DNA of 64,000 nt from Clostridiales bacterium (GCA_022785125.1 JALFRA010000002.1:38169-102168); one strand, 5' to 3'. Positions 1 to 8,064 are shown, counted from the stretch's first letter. Numbers and translations are program-made. The notes: generated from the letters alone by a model not told the origin.

Positions 1-807
1 CACCACCAGGTCGCCCATCGTCACCTCTTCCACCGGGATCTCCTCCTCTGCCCCATTCCGCAGAACCGCGGCAGTTTTAGGGGCCAGATCCATCAGCCGG
101 GTAATGGCCTGACTGGTCTTTCCTTTGGACCGGGTCTCCAGCCACTTGCCCAGGGTAATGAGCGTGAGGATCATACCGGCGGACTCAAAGTACAGATCCA
201 TGGACCACTTGTCCACCCGGGCCTGATCCCCGTGCCCCAGGCCCCAAGCGATCTGGAACAGGGCGGCCACGCCGTAGATCACGGCAGCGGAGGATCCCAG
301 GGCAATTAGGGAATCCATGTTGGGCGAGCGGTGCCATAGCGTTTTAAAGCCCACCTTATAGTATTTGTCGTTGATATACATAATGGGCAGGGTGAGCAGG
401 AACTGAATCAAAGCCACCACAAACACGTTGCCCGGATCGTGGAAAAAGGCGGGCAGAGGCCAGCCCATCATATGCCCCATAGCAATATAGAACAGGGGCA
501 CAAGGAAAATGAGGGAGGTCAAAAAGCGCCGCTTCATACCAGCGGCCTCTTCCTCCATCATATTGACCTGTTTAGGCTGGGCCGTTGCTCCCTTAGCTGC
601 CGGGAGGGAGGCTCCGTAGCCCGCCTCCTCCACCGCATGGATGATCTGCCCGGCGTCGGTGGCTCCCTCGTCGTAGTCCACCACCATGGAATTGCCCAGC
701 AGATTCACATTGACCCCGTCCACGCCGGCTACCTTGCACACGGCCTTTTCCACATGCGCGGAGCAGGCGGCACAGGTCATACCAGTAACATCAAACTTTT
801 GCTTCAT
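1..807 (-). CDS. copA: Copper-translocating P-type ATPase, N-terminal part (runs off the window)
   Basis: This is a P1B-type ATPase that would export Cu(I) across the membrane using ATP. The first 269 codons are present. An N-terminal HMA metal-binding domain (MKQKF start, then GMTCAACS) is followed by the transmembrane block (FLTSLIFLVPLFYIAMG, later PNMDSLIALGSSAAVIYG) and by the start of the actuator domain (EEEIPVEEVTMGDLVV), where the window ends. The TGE, CPC and DKTGT motifs lie outside. The ATG at 807 opens directly into the HMA domain. It lies downstream of csoR on the same strand, so copper control by CsoR is likely. A partial copy of its own 5' end lies just upstream. Confidence 0.93.
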   Translation of the reverse strand, partial: MKQKFDVTGMTCAACSAHVEKAVCKVAGVDGVNVNLLGNSMVVDYDEGATDAGQIIHAVEEAGYGASLPAAKGATAQPKQVNMMEEEAAGMKRRFLTSLIFLVPLFYIAMGHMMGWPLPAFFHDPGNVFVVALIQFLLTLPIMYINDKYYKVGFKTLWHRSPNMDSLIALGSSAAVIYGVAALFQIAWGLGHGDQARVDKWSMDLYFESAGMILTLITLGKWLETRSKGKTSQAITRLMDLAPKTAAVLRNGAEEEIPVEEVTMGDLVV

Positions 808-811
808 ACCT

Positions 812-1015
812 TCACCAAGCTTTCAGACCCAATCCGCACCGCCCATTCCGCGCCCAATGGCGCGTCCAAGCGGTTTGCGCAGCAAATCCTTGATGCCGGG
901 CGAATTCATTTCGCCCGCGCAGATCAAAATATGGGGTCCCCACGGCATAATCCATGCTGTGGGGCTCGGAGCAGGCCGCGCAGGTCATGCCTTGTACGTT
1001 AAATTTTTGCCTCAT
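812..1015 (-). pseudogene. HMA-domain start fragment (diverged copy of the copA 5' end) fused to repeat sequence
   Basis: An ORF of 67 codons starts MRQKFNVQGMTCAACSE, which matches the first 17 residues of the adjacent copA (MKQKFDVTGMTCAACSA) but with many nucleotide differences. After that the reading frame leaves the HMA fold and runs through an interspersed repeat. No complete ferredoxin-like domain is left, so a working copper chaperone is unlikely. It could be the remnant of a copZ-like gene or a duplicated copA start created when the repeat arrived. Confidence 0.6.
851..945 (-). repeat. Interspersed repeat, copy A
   Basis: About 95 bp that aligns with 10535-10640 on the plus strand. 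Shared blocks include GGGGACCCCATATTTT, ATCTGC and GAATTCGCCCGGCATCAAGG. The inner part can fold as GGGCGAA..TTCGCCC. It lies between copA and a partial copy of the copA start. Confidence 0.75.
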
Positions 1016-1035
1016 GGTCTCACCATATCGTCTTT

Positions 1036-1299
1036 CTACTTTAAAATCTTGCCCAGCGTGCCGATCAATTCGTCCACCTTCTGGCTCCGCTCCTCCGGCG
1101 TTTCCGCCTCCTGGATGCAGTGCTTGAGATGGGCCGCCAGGATCTCCTTGTTGGTACGGTTCAAAATGGCCTCCGTAGCCATAAGCTGCTGGGAGATATC
1201 GATACAATATCGATTCTCTTCCACCATTTTTAGAATTCCGTCAATCTGTCCCCGGGCGGTACGCAGCAGCCGGAGGACCGTTTTCTGGTCTGCCATCAT
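1036..1299 (-). CDS. csoR: CsoR-family copper-sensing repressor
   Basis: A DUF156/CsoR protein of 87 residues, the usual length. It is all helical and carries the Cu(I) ligand set Cys (in RYCID) and His-x3-Cys (HLKHC). Apo-CsoR normally represses copper genes and lets go on Cu(I) binding. The start at 1299 (or 1296) is chosen because earlier in-frame ATGs run back through the promoter. It is the first gene of a likely csoR-copA operon. A perfect 7-3-7 palindrome lies just before its start. The family also contains formaldehyde and sulfide sensors, but the Cys-His-Cys pattern and the copA neighbour favour copper. Confidence 0.92.
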   Translation of the reverse strand: MMADQKTVLRLLRTARGQIDGILKMVEENRYCIDISQQLMATEAILNRTNKEILAAHLKHCIQEAETPEERSQKVDELIGTLGKILK

Positions 1300-1304
1300 G
1301 TCAG

Positions 1305-1350
1305 ACACCCCCCTGGGGTGTAGTATAGCACCACCAGTTAGTCGTGTCAA
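1305..1350 (-). promoter_or_regulatory. csoR promoter with probable CsoR operator
   Basis: Reading the minus strand, TTGACA (1345-1350), a 17-nt spacer and TATACT (1322-1327) form a near-consensus sigma-A promoter. Directly downstream, 1305-1321 is a palindrome ACACCCC-N3-GGGGTGT. C/G-rich dyads of this kind are known CsoR operators. Its place at the transcription start suits repression. Confidence 0.8.
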
Positions 1351-1397
1351 CCTCCCTCCCGTCGAAAACCCCCGGAAAAATAGTAGGAAAAAAGGGG

Positions 1398-1425
1398 TTG
1401 ACATATTAGAACATTTGAATATAAT
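1398..1425 (+). promoter_or_regulatory. Promoter of the arsR-trx operon
   Basis: TTGACA (1398-1403), a 16-nt spacer and TATAAT (1420-1425). The spacer holds TAGAACATTTGAATAT, an imperfect dyad similar to ArsR/SmtB operators, so autoregulation is plausible. Confidence 0.75.
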
Positions 1426-1456
1426 AATATATAGATCAAGACAGGGAGGTGATCCC

Positions 1457-1771
1457 ATGGAAGGTACAGATTCCATCTATCTGGAGAAGGCGGAGCTGCT
1501 GAAGGCCCTGTCCCATCCCGTCCGACTGCGGATCGTCCGGGGCCTGCTCCACTGCGGCTGCCGCAACGTGGGGTGCATGGAGGCCAACACCGGCCAGTCC
1601 CAGTCCTGTATCTCCCAGCACCTGATGCGTCTGAAGGCCGCCGGTATCGTAAAGGCGGCCCGGTCAGGCAACGAGGTCTATTACGAGGTCTCCGATCCTC
1701 AGGCAGCGGCTGTGATCGCCGCTCTGTTCGGAGAGTGTGAGGAGGAATACCATTGTATGACATCGCAGTGA
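1457..1771 (+). CDS. ArsR/SmtB-family transcriptional regulator
   Basis: A winged-helix repressor of 104 residues. The helix-turn-helix is SQSCISQHLMRLKAAGIV and the beta wing is ARSGNEVYYEVSDP. It starts at 1457 after GGGAGGTGATCCC. Cysteines in LLHCGCRNVGC and near the C terminus (GECEEEYHC) could bind a thiophilic metal or sense redox state, but the sensor type cannot be fixed from sequence. It is first in an operon with a thioredoxin-reductase-like flavoprotein and thioredoxin, so it probably controls thiol or metal stress. Its last 19 nt overlap the next gene. Confidence 0.88.
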   Translation: MEGTDSIYLEKAELLKALSHPVRLRIVRGLLHCGCRNVGCMEANTGQSQSCISQHLMRLKAAGIVKAARSGNEVYYEVSDPQAAAVIAALFGECEEEYHCMTSQ

Positions 1772-2610
1772 TCGGCAGCGGCCCTGCCGGCCTGTCGGCC
1801 GCCGTCCAGGCACGGGTACGAAACAAATCGGTGCTGGTGGTGGGTGGTGACGACCGGGACAATCCCCTCTATAAAACCCCACGCATCGAAAACTACCTGG
1901 GCTTTCCCCAGGCCAGCGGCCAGGAACTGCTGGATCGGTTCCACGCCCATGCGCTTGAAATGGGGGCCGAACGAAAAGAGGGCCGAGTTTTGAATATCAT
2001 GCCCATGGGCGACACATTCTATCTCAGCATTGGTTCTGAGATGGCGCAGGCCCGGGCAATCATTCTTGCTACCGGCGTGGTGTGGGCCAACAAATATCCC
2101 GGCGAGACAGAACATCTGGGACAGGGCGTCAGCTATTGCGCCACCTGCGATGGAATGCTCTACCGAAACAAAGAGGTGGTGGTAGTCGGCAAAGCCGCCG
2201 ACGCGCCTCAGGAGGCCAACTACCTCCAGGAGCTGGGATGCAAGGTCACCTACGTCAGCGACAAGGCCCCCGACGGTCTGCGGCCCGACATTCCCTTTGT
2301 GAAGGCTCCCAAGGTGGAGATCACCGGCAACGGCAAGGTGGAATCCCTTCGGGCCGGCAGCACCACCATTCCCTGTGGGGGCGTGTTTATCCTCCGGCCC
2401 TCGGTGGCCCCCGCCGATCTGCTCCCCGGCCTGGCGCTGGAGGGCGGATACATCCAGGTGGACCGGAACATGGCTACCAGTGTGCCCGGCGTCTTTGCCG
2501 CCGGCGACTGCACCGGCCTCCCCCTCCAGGTATCCAAAGCCGTGGGCGAAGGCCTGGTGGCTGGCCTGCGAGCAGCGGAATATATAGACCACATAAGTAA
2601 TCCAAATTGA
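1753..2610 (+). CDS. Thioredoxin-reductase-like flavoprotein without the usual NADPH motif
   Basis: A 285-residue FAD/disulfide oxidoreductase. The FAD motif GSGPAG is at residues 8-13, the redox pair CATC at 129-132 and a C-terminal FAD motif is in VFAAGDCTG. Where NADPH-dependent enzymes have GGGDSA, this has GKAADA (146-151), and the HRRxxxR motif is replaced by VSDKAPDGLR. Ferredoxin- or flavin-dependent thioredoxin reductases of Clostridia lack the same two motifs. The TTG start at 1753 is set by GAGGAGGAA just upstream and by the need to keep GSGPAG near the N terminus. A thioredoxin gene follows 27 nt later and is the likely substrate. Confidence 0.85.
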   Translation: MYDIAVIGSGPAGLSAAVQARVRNKSVLVVGGDDRDNPLYKTPRIENYLGFPQASGQELLDRFHAHALEMGAERKEGRVLNIMPMGDTFYLSIGSEMAQARAIILATGVVWANKYPGETEHLGQGVSYCATCDGMLYRNKEVVVVGKAADAPQEANYLQELGCKVTYVSDKAPDGLRPDIPFVKAPKVEITGNGKVESLRAGSTTIPCGGVFILRPSVAPADLLPGLALEGGYIQVDRNMATSVPGVFAAGDCTGLPLQVSKAVGEGLVAGLRAAEYIDHISNPN

Positions 2611-2637
2611 TTTCTATACAGAGAAAGGATGTTATCT

Positions 2638-2952
2638 ATGTCTATCATTCATCTGACCAACGAGGCTTTTGACAAGACCGTCTCCAACGGTATCACCATG
2701 GTGGATTTCTGGGCTTCCTGGTGCGGCCCCTGCAAGATGCTCTCCCCTGTGATGGAGGACCTGGCCAATCAGTACGAAGGTAAGGCACTGGTGGGCAAGG
2801 TCAATGTGGATGACGAGCCAGACCTGGCCATGCGTTTCGGCGTCATGAGCATCCCCACCGTCATTTTCCTGAAGGACGGCAAGGAGTTCGACCGCAAGGT
2901 AGGTGCCATGCCTCCCCAGGCCTACGCCGCCGTACTGGATGCCAATCTGTAA
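2638..2952 (+). CDS. trxA: Thioredoxin
   Basis: A 104-residue thioredoxin with the active site WASWCGPCK and the conserved cis-Pro loop SIPTV. It would reduce protein disulfides in the cytosol, recharged by the flavoprotein encoded just upstream. I chose the ATG at 2638 because AGAAAGGA then lies 9 nt away. The ATG at 2629 directly abuts that site. A strong terminator follows. Confidence 0.93.
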   Translation: MSIIHLTNEAFDKTVSNGITMVDFWASWCGPCKMLSPVMEDLANQYEGKALVGKVNVDDEPDLAMRFGVMSIPTVIFLKDGKEFDRKVGAMPPQAYAAVLDANL

Positions 2953-2960
2953 TCAGGAAA

Positions 2961-2994
2961 AATGCCTGCCGCAGTGACGCGGCAGGCATTTTTT
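2961..2994. terminator. Intrinsic terminator after trxA, also usable from the opposite strand
   Basis: Stem AATGCCTGCCGC / GCGGCAGGCATT with a T-run. It lies between two convergent genes. Confidence 0.85.
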
Positions 2995-3919
2995 ATTCAT
3001 CCCCTTCTTCCATCAGATGGGAGACCAGGGCGCAGATCACACCGGCGATGGGATAGACGATCCACCCCCAGCGCCAGCCCCAGCTGTCGCCGTAGTCCCC
3101 CTCCATAGCCATAGAGCCAAAGCCCACGATCATATAGATTACTGTGGCGGTGATCATAATGGCCCCGCACACCTTGCCCACCTTCTTCCGGCGGGCCACC
3201 GCCTCCGGGCTTGGATCGTGCTCCTTATTCCAGTTCTCAATGTTATACTTACTCCTGCGCAGCCCGGCCCACACCAGCACCGCCACACCCAGGGCTATGA
3301 TAGCCAGAAAGACCGCTGCCAGTTTGGCCTCCGCCCGCTCGCCCATCAGCTCTGCGCTGTCTCCCAGCAGGACAAGCCACACCACCGCCAGAAAAAAGCC
3401 CACGATGGGCAGGGCGATCAGGAAGGGATAGCGATTCAAAAACCGTTCCCGCTGCTCTTGGGTATAGAAGTCCTGGAGCACCGGGTGTTCTTTCTCAAAG
3501 CGGTCGTAGCGCATACCGGCAATCACCAGAATAGCTACCGCCACCCCGATTCCCGAGATGAGGGCCGCCGCCATCCAATTCTCCGGCAGACCGGTGCTGC
3601 CGTAAAGCGCCAGACTACCCCCCACCGACAGGATGATCAGCCCCACCCCTATGGCAATCCAGTTGGAGAACCAGTTCATAAAGCGGTCGTACCCGGCGGC
3701 ATCGGTGTGGTAATGCTCCCGCACATCGCCTCGCAGCAGGGTGTCCAGGTCGGTATGGAACAGCTCGCACAGCACCATCAGTTTTTCCATTTCCGGAAAG
3801 CTGGTATCCGACTCCCACTTGCTTACCGACTGGCGGGACACCTGAAGGGCCTCAGCCAGCCCCTCCTGGGTCATCCCGGCCCTGTCCCTCAGAAATTGTA
3901 AATTCATTCCAAAACTCAT
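2993..3919 (-). CDS. XRE-type helix-turn-helix protein with membrane segments
   Basis: 308 residues. Residues 1-65 form a Cro/CI-type DNA-binding domain (LRDRAGMTQEGLAEALQVSR, then SVSKWESDTSFPEMEKL). The rest has about five hydrophobic spans, starting at roughly residues 87, 114, 165, 202 and 247. Regulators of this build are common in Clostridia and probably sense an envelope signal, but the ligand is unknown. The ATG at 3919 follows GAGGAGGCAGAG. The last residues MEEGDE end against the shared terminator. Confidence 0.8.
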   Translation of the reverse strand: MSFGMNLQFLRDRAGMTQEGLAEALQVSRQSVSKWESDTSFPEMEKLMVLCELFHTDLDTLLRGDVREHYHTDAAGYDRFMNWFSNWIAIGVGLIILSVGGSLALYGSTGLPENWMAAALISGIGVAVAILVIAGMRYDRFEKEHPVLQDFYTQEQRERFLNRYPFLIALPIVGFFLAVVWLVLLGDSAELMGERAEAKLAAVFLAIIALGVAVLVWAGLRRSKYNIENWNKEHDPSPEAVARRKKVGKVCGAIMITATVIYMIVGFGSMAMEGDYGDSWGWRWGWIVYPIAGVICALVSHLMEEGDE

Positions 3920-3956
3920 AGTCTCTGCCTCCTCTCAAGGTGGCTACAACATATCA

Positions 3957-4003
3957 AAACCCAAGCGCAACTGAAACCAATTTGCAGTTGCGTTTGGGTT
4001 TTT
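3957..4003. terminator. Long hairpin between the AlbA_2-like gene and the HTH membrane regulator
   Basis: Arms AAACCCAAGCGCAACTG and CAGTTGCGTTTGGGTTT (one mismatch) flank an 11-nt loop, with six T on the plus side and TTTT on the minus side. A terminator for the minus-strand gene ending at 4051 is most likely; an operator for the HTH gene is possible. Confidence 0.6.
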
Positions 4004-4050
4004 TCATGTAAACTTCCGGTTGCACCGGGCTTTTTGCTCTCAAAAAGTAC

Positions 4051-4506
4051 TCAGTGGGACCGGCCGCCCAGCATGGCGTTCAACTCCGCCTGGGTACAGT
4101 GATAATCCCCATCCCCGCTGCGGCGGTAGGAGCCCCGACGTAAGTTTCCTTCGATATAGACCGGCCGCTGGTCCTGCTCCGCCATAGGCACGGTGATGGC
4201 CACAATGTCCCCGCCGTCCACATGGAGGATCTGGATATCCTCCTCCCGGAGGATATTGAGGCTGACCACTGCCGGATCGTCCAGACCGGCGATCAGCTCC
4301 TCCACCATGCCCTGGGGGTCCAGCAGGCCCTGTACCCGCAGGCTGTGGTCGGGCAGCTCTTCCACCCCCAGCAGGATTACCCCGCCGTAGCTGTTGGCAA
4401 AGGCGGAATAGGTCTCCCAAATGCTGTGGGGCAGACCGCCGGTGGCCAGCTTGGCCTCCAGGCGGTTATTTTCCCGATAACGGCTGATCTGTGTGAAGTC
4501 GAACAT
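4051..4506 (-). CDS. AlbA_2 (divergent AAA_4 / Schlafen-like) domain protein
   Basis: 151 residues. The N terminus ENNRLEAKLATGGLP and the block YSAFANSYGGVILLGVEE are the typical start of AlbA_2 domains, usually found in longer putative transcriptional regulators and RecG-like proteins. Here the protein stops after the single domain (RPVYIEGNLRRGSYRRSGDGD). A nucleic-acid-linked role is likely but unproven. It stands alone between two hairpins. Confidence 0.75.
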   Translation of the reverse strand: MFDFTQISRYRENNRLEAKLATGGLPHSIWETYSAFANSYGGVILLGVEELPDHSLRVQGLLDPQGMVEELIAGLDDPAVVSLNILREEDIQILHVDGGDIVAITVPMAEQDQRPVYIEGNLRRGSYRRSGDGDYHCTQAELNAMLGGRSH

Positions 4507-4563
4507 AGCGCCGTCCTCCCCTTTCGTAGTGCCTTCATTATACCGGGAAGGATGGCTGTTGAC

Positions 4564-4596
4564 AAGGAAAAAGGGACCTATCCACTGACAGGTCCC
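4564..4596 (-). terminator. Intrinsic terminator of the sirtuin gene
   Basis: On the minus strand GGGACCT-N10-AGGTCCC is followed by TTTTT, a few bases after the stop codon. Confidence 0.8.
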
Positions 4597-4604
4597 CCGC
4601 TAGG

Positions 4605-5330
4605 TTATACGGTAACAGCGCCCAAAATCTCGCCGATGGGTCCGGCGATCACTAGATCGGCCTCCTGGTCGTAGGGAGTGGGGCTCTTGTTGATGAGGGT
4701 CAGCTTATTGCCCCGGTAGTAGCGGATCAGGCCCGCCGCCGGATACACCGCCAGGGAGGTGCCGCCGATGATGAGCATATCCGCCCGGGAGATGGCCAGC
4801 ACGGCAGCCTCGATGGTCTCCTGATCCAGAGCCTCCTCGTAGAGCACCACGTCTGGCTTGATCATCCCACCGCACACCGGACAGTGGGGCACGCCTTTCT
4901 GCTCTATCATAAAGTCCAGGTCGTAAAACTGACGGCACTTCATGCAGTAGTTGCGGTGAACCGAGCCGTGGAGTTCATAGACGCTGACGCTGCCCGCGGC
5001 CTGGTGAAGCCCGTCGATGTTCTGGGTCACCACCGCCTTCAGCTTACCCGCCCGCTCCAGCTCCGCCAGCTTCAAATGGGCAGCGTTGGGCTTGGCATCC
5101 GGGAAGAGCATCTTGTTATGATAGAACCGGTAAAACTCCTCCGGATTCTTCTGGAAAAAGGTATGGCTGAGAATGGTCTCCGGGGGATACTGGTACTGCT
5201 GGTTGTACAGTCCGTCCACACTGCGGAAATCAGGGATGCCGCTCTCGGTAGACACACCCGCCCCGCCGAAAAAGACGATATTCTCACTCTCGTCGATCCG
5301 CTTTTGGAGCTGTTTCTGTTGATCCTCCAT
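4605..5330 (-). CDS. cobB: Sir2-family NAD-dependent protein deacylase
   Basis: A 241-residue sirtuin. It carries the NAD-binding motif GAGVSTESGIPDFRS, the catalytic block TQNIDGLHQAAG and HG, and a four-cysteine zinc site (CMKC and CPVC). It removes acyl groups from lysine using NAD. I start at 5330 (MEDQQKQ) because AAAGGAGG lies just upstream. An earlier in-frame ATG would place a repeat and part of the next gene inside the protein. Confidence 0.93.
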   Translation of the reverse strand: MEDQQKQLQKRIDESENIVFFGGAGVSTESGIPDFRSVDGLYNQQYQYPPETILSHTFFQKNPEEFYRFYHNKMLFPDAKPNAAHLKLAELERAGKLKAVVTQNIDGLHQAAGSVSVYELHGSVHRNYCMKCRQFYDLDFMIEQKGVPHCPVCGGMIKPDVVLYEEALDQETIEAAVLAISRADMLIIGGTSLAVYPAAGLIRYYRGNKLTLINKSPTPYDQEADLVIAGPIGEILGAVTV

Positions 5331-5349
5331 GAGAGAACCTCCTTTAAAC

Positions 5350-5376
5350 GGGCCGATGTAGGCATCGGCCCCTACG
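5350..5376. repeat. Short palindromic repeat (REP-like)
   Basis: GGGCCGATG-TAGG-CATCGGCCC followed by CTACG. Palindromes ending in CCCCTACG are common scattered repeats in this bacterial group (from general knowledge). It lies between the sirtuin ribosome site and the Cys-rich protein, and supplies the latter's stop codon. Confidence 0.65.
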
Positions 5377-5533
5377 ATTTCCGGTGGCGGCAGTAGGTGT
5401 GAGGGCAGCTGGAGCAGCCGCCGCAGTCGCATCCCCGCTTGCCCTTCAGATTCTGATGGAAGCGATAGATCAGGTAGACCGCCGCCCAGACAATGAGGAC
5501 GGCCACCCCGGCGTAGATCAGATATTTCAGCAT
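5372..5533 (-). CDS. FeoB-associated Cys-rich membrane protein
   Basis: A 53-residue protein. One N-terminal membrane helix (LKYLIYAGVAVLIVWAAVY) is followed by a basic linker and a cysteine cluster (CDCGGCSSCPHTYC). Small proteins of this type commonly follow feoB and may help ferrous iron transport. It starts 4 nt after the feoB stop, so the two are co-transcribed. Its TAG lies inside the neighbouring palindromic repeat. Confidence 0.85.
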   Translation of the reverse strand: MLKYLIYAGVAVLIVWAAVYLIYRFHQNLKGKRGCDCGGCSSCPHTYCRHRKS

Positions 5534-5537
5534 AGCA

Positions 5538-7985
5538 TTACCTCAAAAACAGGGAGCCGATCTGGTAGACCAGGAAGGAGCCCAGCCAGGCCGCCCCCAG
5601 CTGCCAGCAGATGGAGGCCAGGGTCCACTTGGCCGAGTTCATCTCCTTGCGAATGGTGGACACCGCCGCCACGCAGGGCACATAGAGCAGCACGAATACC
5701 AGGAAGGAGTAGGCCGCCAGGGGGCTCTGGAAAGTGCCTCCCAGGGCGGCGGCAATGGCGGTGCCGCTGGCGGTGATAGAGAAACCATAGAACATACTCA
5801 TGGAGGACACTACCATCTCCTTGGCAATGAGGCCGGAGAGGAGCGCCACCGCCGCCTGCCAGGTACCAAAGCCCAGCGGCACAAAGAGAGGGGCCAGGAA
5901 GGAGCCGATGACGCCCAGGATGGAATACTCCTCGTTGGACACCATGCCGAAGGCGCCGCCCTCAAAGCCGAAGGTCCGGAGAAACCACAGCAACACGCTC
6001 ATAGCCAGGATCAGGGTACCCGCCTTGATGAGGAAGCCCTTCACCTTCTCCCACACATGGAGGGCGATATTTTTCAGGGTGGGCAAACGGTAGGGAGGCA
6101 GCTCCAGCACAAAGGCGGCGGGCTCTCCCTTGAACACCAGCTTCTTCAGCAGGATGCCGGAAAGAATGGCAAAAATCAGGCCCAGCAGGTAAAGGGAGAA
6201 CACCACCAGTCCGCCGTACTTGGGGAAGAAGGCGGCGGTGAGCAGGCCGTACACCGGCAGCCGGGCGGAGCAGGACATGAAGGGCACCAGCATGATGGTC
6301 ATGCGGCGATCCTTCTCATTCTCCATGGTGCGGGCGCCCATGACGGCGGGAACCGTGCAGCCAAAGCCCATCAGCATGGGGATAAAGGCCTTGCCGCTGA
6401 GGCCAAAGCGCCGCAGCAGCCGGTCCATGATGAAGGCGGCCCGGGCCATATAGCCCGAGTCCTCCAGAAAGGACAGGAAGAGAAACAAAATGGCGATCTG
6501 GGGCAGGAAGGTAAGCACGCCGCCCACACCGGCAATGACGCCGTCCACCAGCAGGGCCTCCACCCAGGGGGCGGTACCGGCGGCAGCCAGCCCCCCACGC
6601 ACCCAGTCGGCAAAATAGCCGCCGATGAGGGTTTCCACCCCGTCAGCCAGTATCTGACCAGGGCCAAAGGTGAGGGCAAACATGGCCAGCATCATCAATA
6701 GAAAGGTAGGTATGGCCAAAAATTTGTGGGTAACAATGGCGTCGATCCGGTCGGACAGAGTGGGGGTGCCAAGGGGGCGGCCCCGCCGCACGCAGCTGTC
6801 CACTACCTTCTGGATAAATTGATACCGGGCATCGGCAATCAGGGTCTCCCGGTCGCCCAGCTCATAGGCGTTCTCATATTCCTGACAGACCCGCTCCAGA
6901 GCAGCCTTCTCCACCCCGCTCAGCCCCAGGGCCTCCTCTACCAGGGAATCTCCCTCAATCAGTTTGATGGAGGCCCAGTGGGCGGGGATACGGGCGGCAT
7001 AGGCCTTGTCGTGGATCAGTTCGCCCATCTTGTGGTGGATCTGGTGGGTGAAGTCGTCATACAGGTCGTCGGGCTCTACGGTGACCCCAACGTGCATCTG
7101 CTGATGGGCCACTTCCAACAGCTTCTGGATATTCTTCCCCGACCGGGCGGTAATGGGGATCACCGGCACACCCAGTTCCTTGGACAGCCGGTCCACGTCA
7201 ATTTTGTCCCCGTGCCTCTCTACCTCGTCCATAAAGTTCAGGGCAATGACCATAGGCCGCTCCAGCTCCAGCAGCTGGGCCGTCAGATAGAGATTGCGCT
7301 CAATATTGGTGGCGTCAATGATGTCGATGATAGCATCGGGCCGCTCCCCCACGATAAAATCCCGGGCCACGATCTCCTCCATGGAGTAGGGGGACAGGGA
7401 GTAAATGCCGGGCAGATCCACCACGGTGACGGATTTCCCGTCCACCTCCGCTTTGCCCTCCTTCTTCTCCACCGTCACGCCGGGCCAGTTGCCTACATAC
7501 TGGTTGGAACCGGTAAGGGCGTTAAAAAGAGTGGTCTTGCCGCAGTTGGGGTTACCCACCAGGGCCAGCTTCATTTCCCGGGTATCATGGCTGGCATAGT
7601 CCGGCACGCCGCCGTGGGCCGCAGCCTCATGGGCGTGGTCGGCATCCATCCGGCGGATGGTCTCCTCATCGGGCAGATGCTGCACCATGCCCATACGTTT
7701 TTTCCTGGCCTGAGCCTTCTGCTCCCCCTCCTCGCCGGTGGCGATGAGGATCTGGGCGGCGTCCGACTTCCGCAGGGACAGCTCATAGCCCCGCAGATTA
7801 AGTTCCACCGGGTCGCCGAAGGGGGCCACCTTCCGCACCATGACCTGGGTGCCGGGGGTCAGGCCCATATCCACCAGGCGGCGCTTCACCGGCCCCCGGT
7901 CATTGCCTACCTGGAGAATGATGCCCTTTTCCCCGGGCTGGACTTCCTCCAGGGTCTTATGTGTCTGTGTCTCTTGTAGTTTCAT
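5538..7985 (-). CDS. feoB: FeoA-FeoB fusion ferrous iron transporter
   Basis: An 815-residue Fe(II) transporter. Residues 1-80 are a FeoA-type SH3-like domain (VKRRLVDMGLTPGTQVMVRK). A G domain follows with GNPNCGKTTLFNALTG (G1), DLPGIYSL (G3) and NFMDE (G4). The membrane part carries two Gate modules and ends in a basic tail. Fusion of FeoA to FeoB is known in some Firmicutes and Bacteroidetes. The ATG at 7985 is preferred because a sigma-A promoter lies at 8035-8064, inside any longer reading frame. The ribosome site is weak (GGATGGGA). A Cys-rich partner follows. Confidence 0.93.
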   Translation of the reverse strand: MKLQETQTHKTLEEVQPGEKGIILQVGNDRGPVKRRLVDMGLTPGTQVMVRKVAPFGDPVELNLRGYELSLRKSDAAQILIATGEEGEQKAQARKKRMGMVQHLPDEETIRRMDADHAHEAAAHGGVPDYASHDTREMKLALVGNPNCGKTTLFNALTGSNQYVGNWPGVTVEKKEGKAEVDGKSVTVVDLPGIYSLSPYSMEEIVARDFIVGERPDAIIDIIDATNIERNLYLTAQLLELERPMVIALNFMDEVERHGDKIDVDRLSKELGVPVIPITARSGKNIQKLLEVAHQQMHVGVTVEPDDLYDDFTHQIHHKMGELIHDKAYAARIPAHWASIKLIEGDSLVEEALGLSGVEKAALERVCQEYENAYELGDRETLIADARYQFIQKVVDSCVRRGRPLGTPTLSDRIDAIVTHKFLAIPTFLLMMLAMFALTFGPGQILADGVETLIGGYFADWVRGGLAAAGTAPWVEALLVDGVIAGVGGVLTFLPQIAILFLFLSFLEDSGYMARAAFIMDRLLRRFGLSGKAFIPMLMGFGCTVPAVMGARTMENEKDRRMTIMLVPFMSCSARLPVYGLLTAAFFPKYGGLVVFSLYLLGLIFAILSGILLKKLVFKGEPAAFVLELPPYRLPTLKNIALHVWEKVKGFLIKAGTLILAMSVLLWFLRTFGFEGGAFGMVSNEEYSILGVIGSFLAPLFVPLGFGTWQAAVALLSGLIAKEMVVSSMSMFYGFSITASGTAIAAALGGTFQSPLAAYSFLVFVLLYVPCVAAVSTIRKEMNSAKWTLASICWQLGAAWLGSFLVYQIGSLFLR

Positions 7986-8034
7986 CTTATCCCATCCGCA
8001 GTCCTCAGAGTTAACCCAATCTAATTCCGTGCTC

Positions 8035-8064
8035 ATTATACTACGCTGGCAGCGGCAGACGCAA
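8035..8064 (-). promoter_or_regulatory. feoAB promoter
   Basis: Minus strand TTGCGT (8059-8064), an 18-nt spacer and TATAAT (8035-8040). The leader would be about 45 nt. I could not recognise a clear Fur or DtxR box. Confidence 0.65.

Noticed and set aside
686..1456. 361-codon frame extending the ArsR protein upstream
   Set aside because: It runs through copA, csoR and the promoter in antisense. The good ribosome site at 1445-1450 sets the start at 1457.
3957..4003. Operator for the XRE membrane regulator
   Set aside because: Possible, but the stem with T-runs on both sides fits a terminator better; left as terminator with moderate confidence.
5331..5432. Longer sirtuin start
   Set aside because: It would include the palindromic repeat and part of the Cys-rich gene; AAAGGAGG directly precedes the ATG at 5330.
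6057..7979. Long plus-strand open frames opposite feoB
   Set aside because: They are antisense shadows of a clear FeoA-FeoB gene in GC-rich DNA; no ribosome sites, and His/Gln/Gly-rich nonsense composition.
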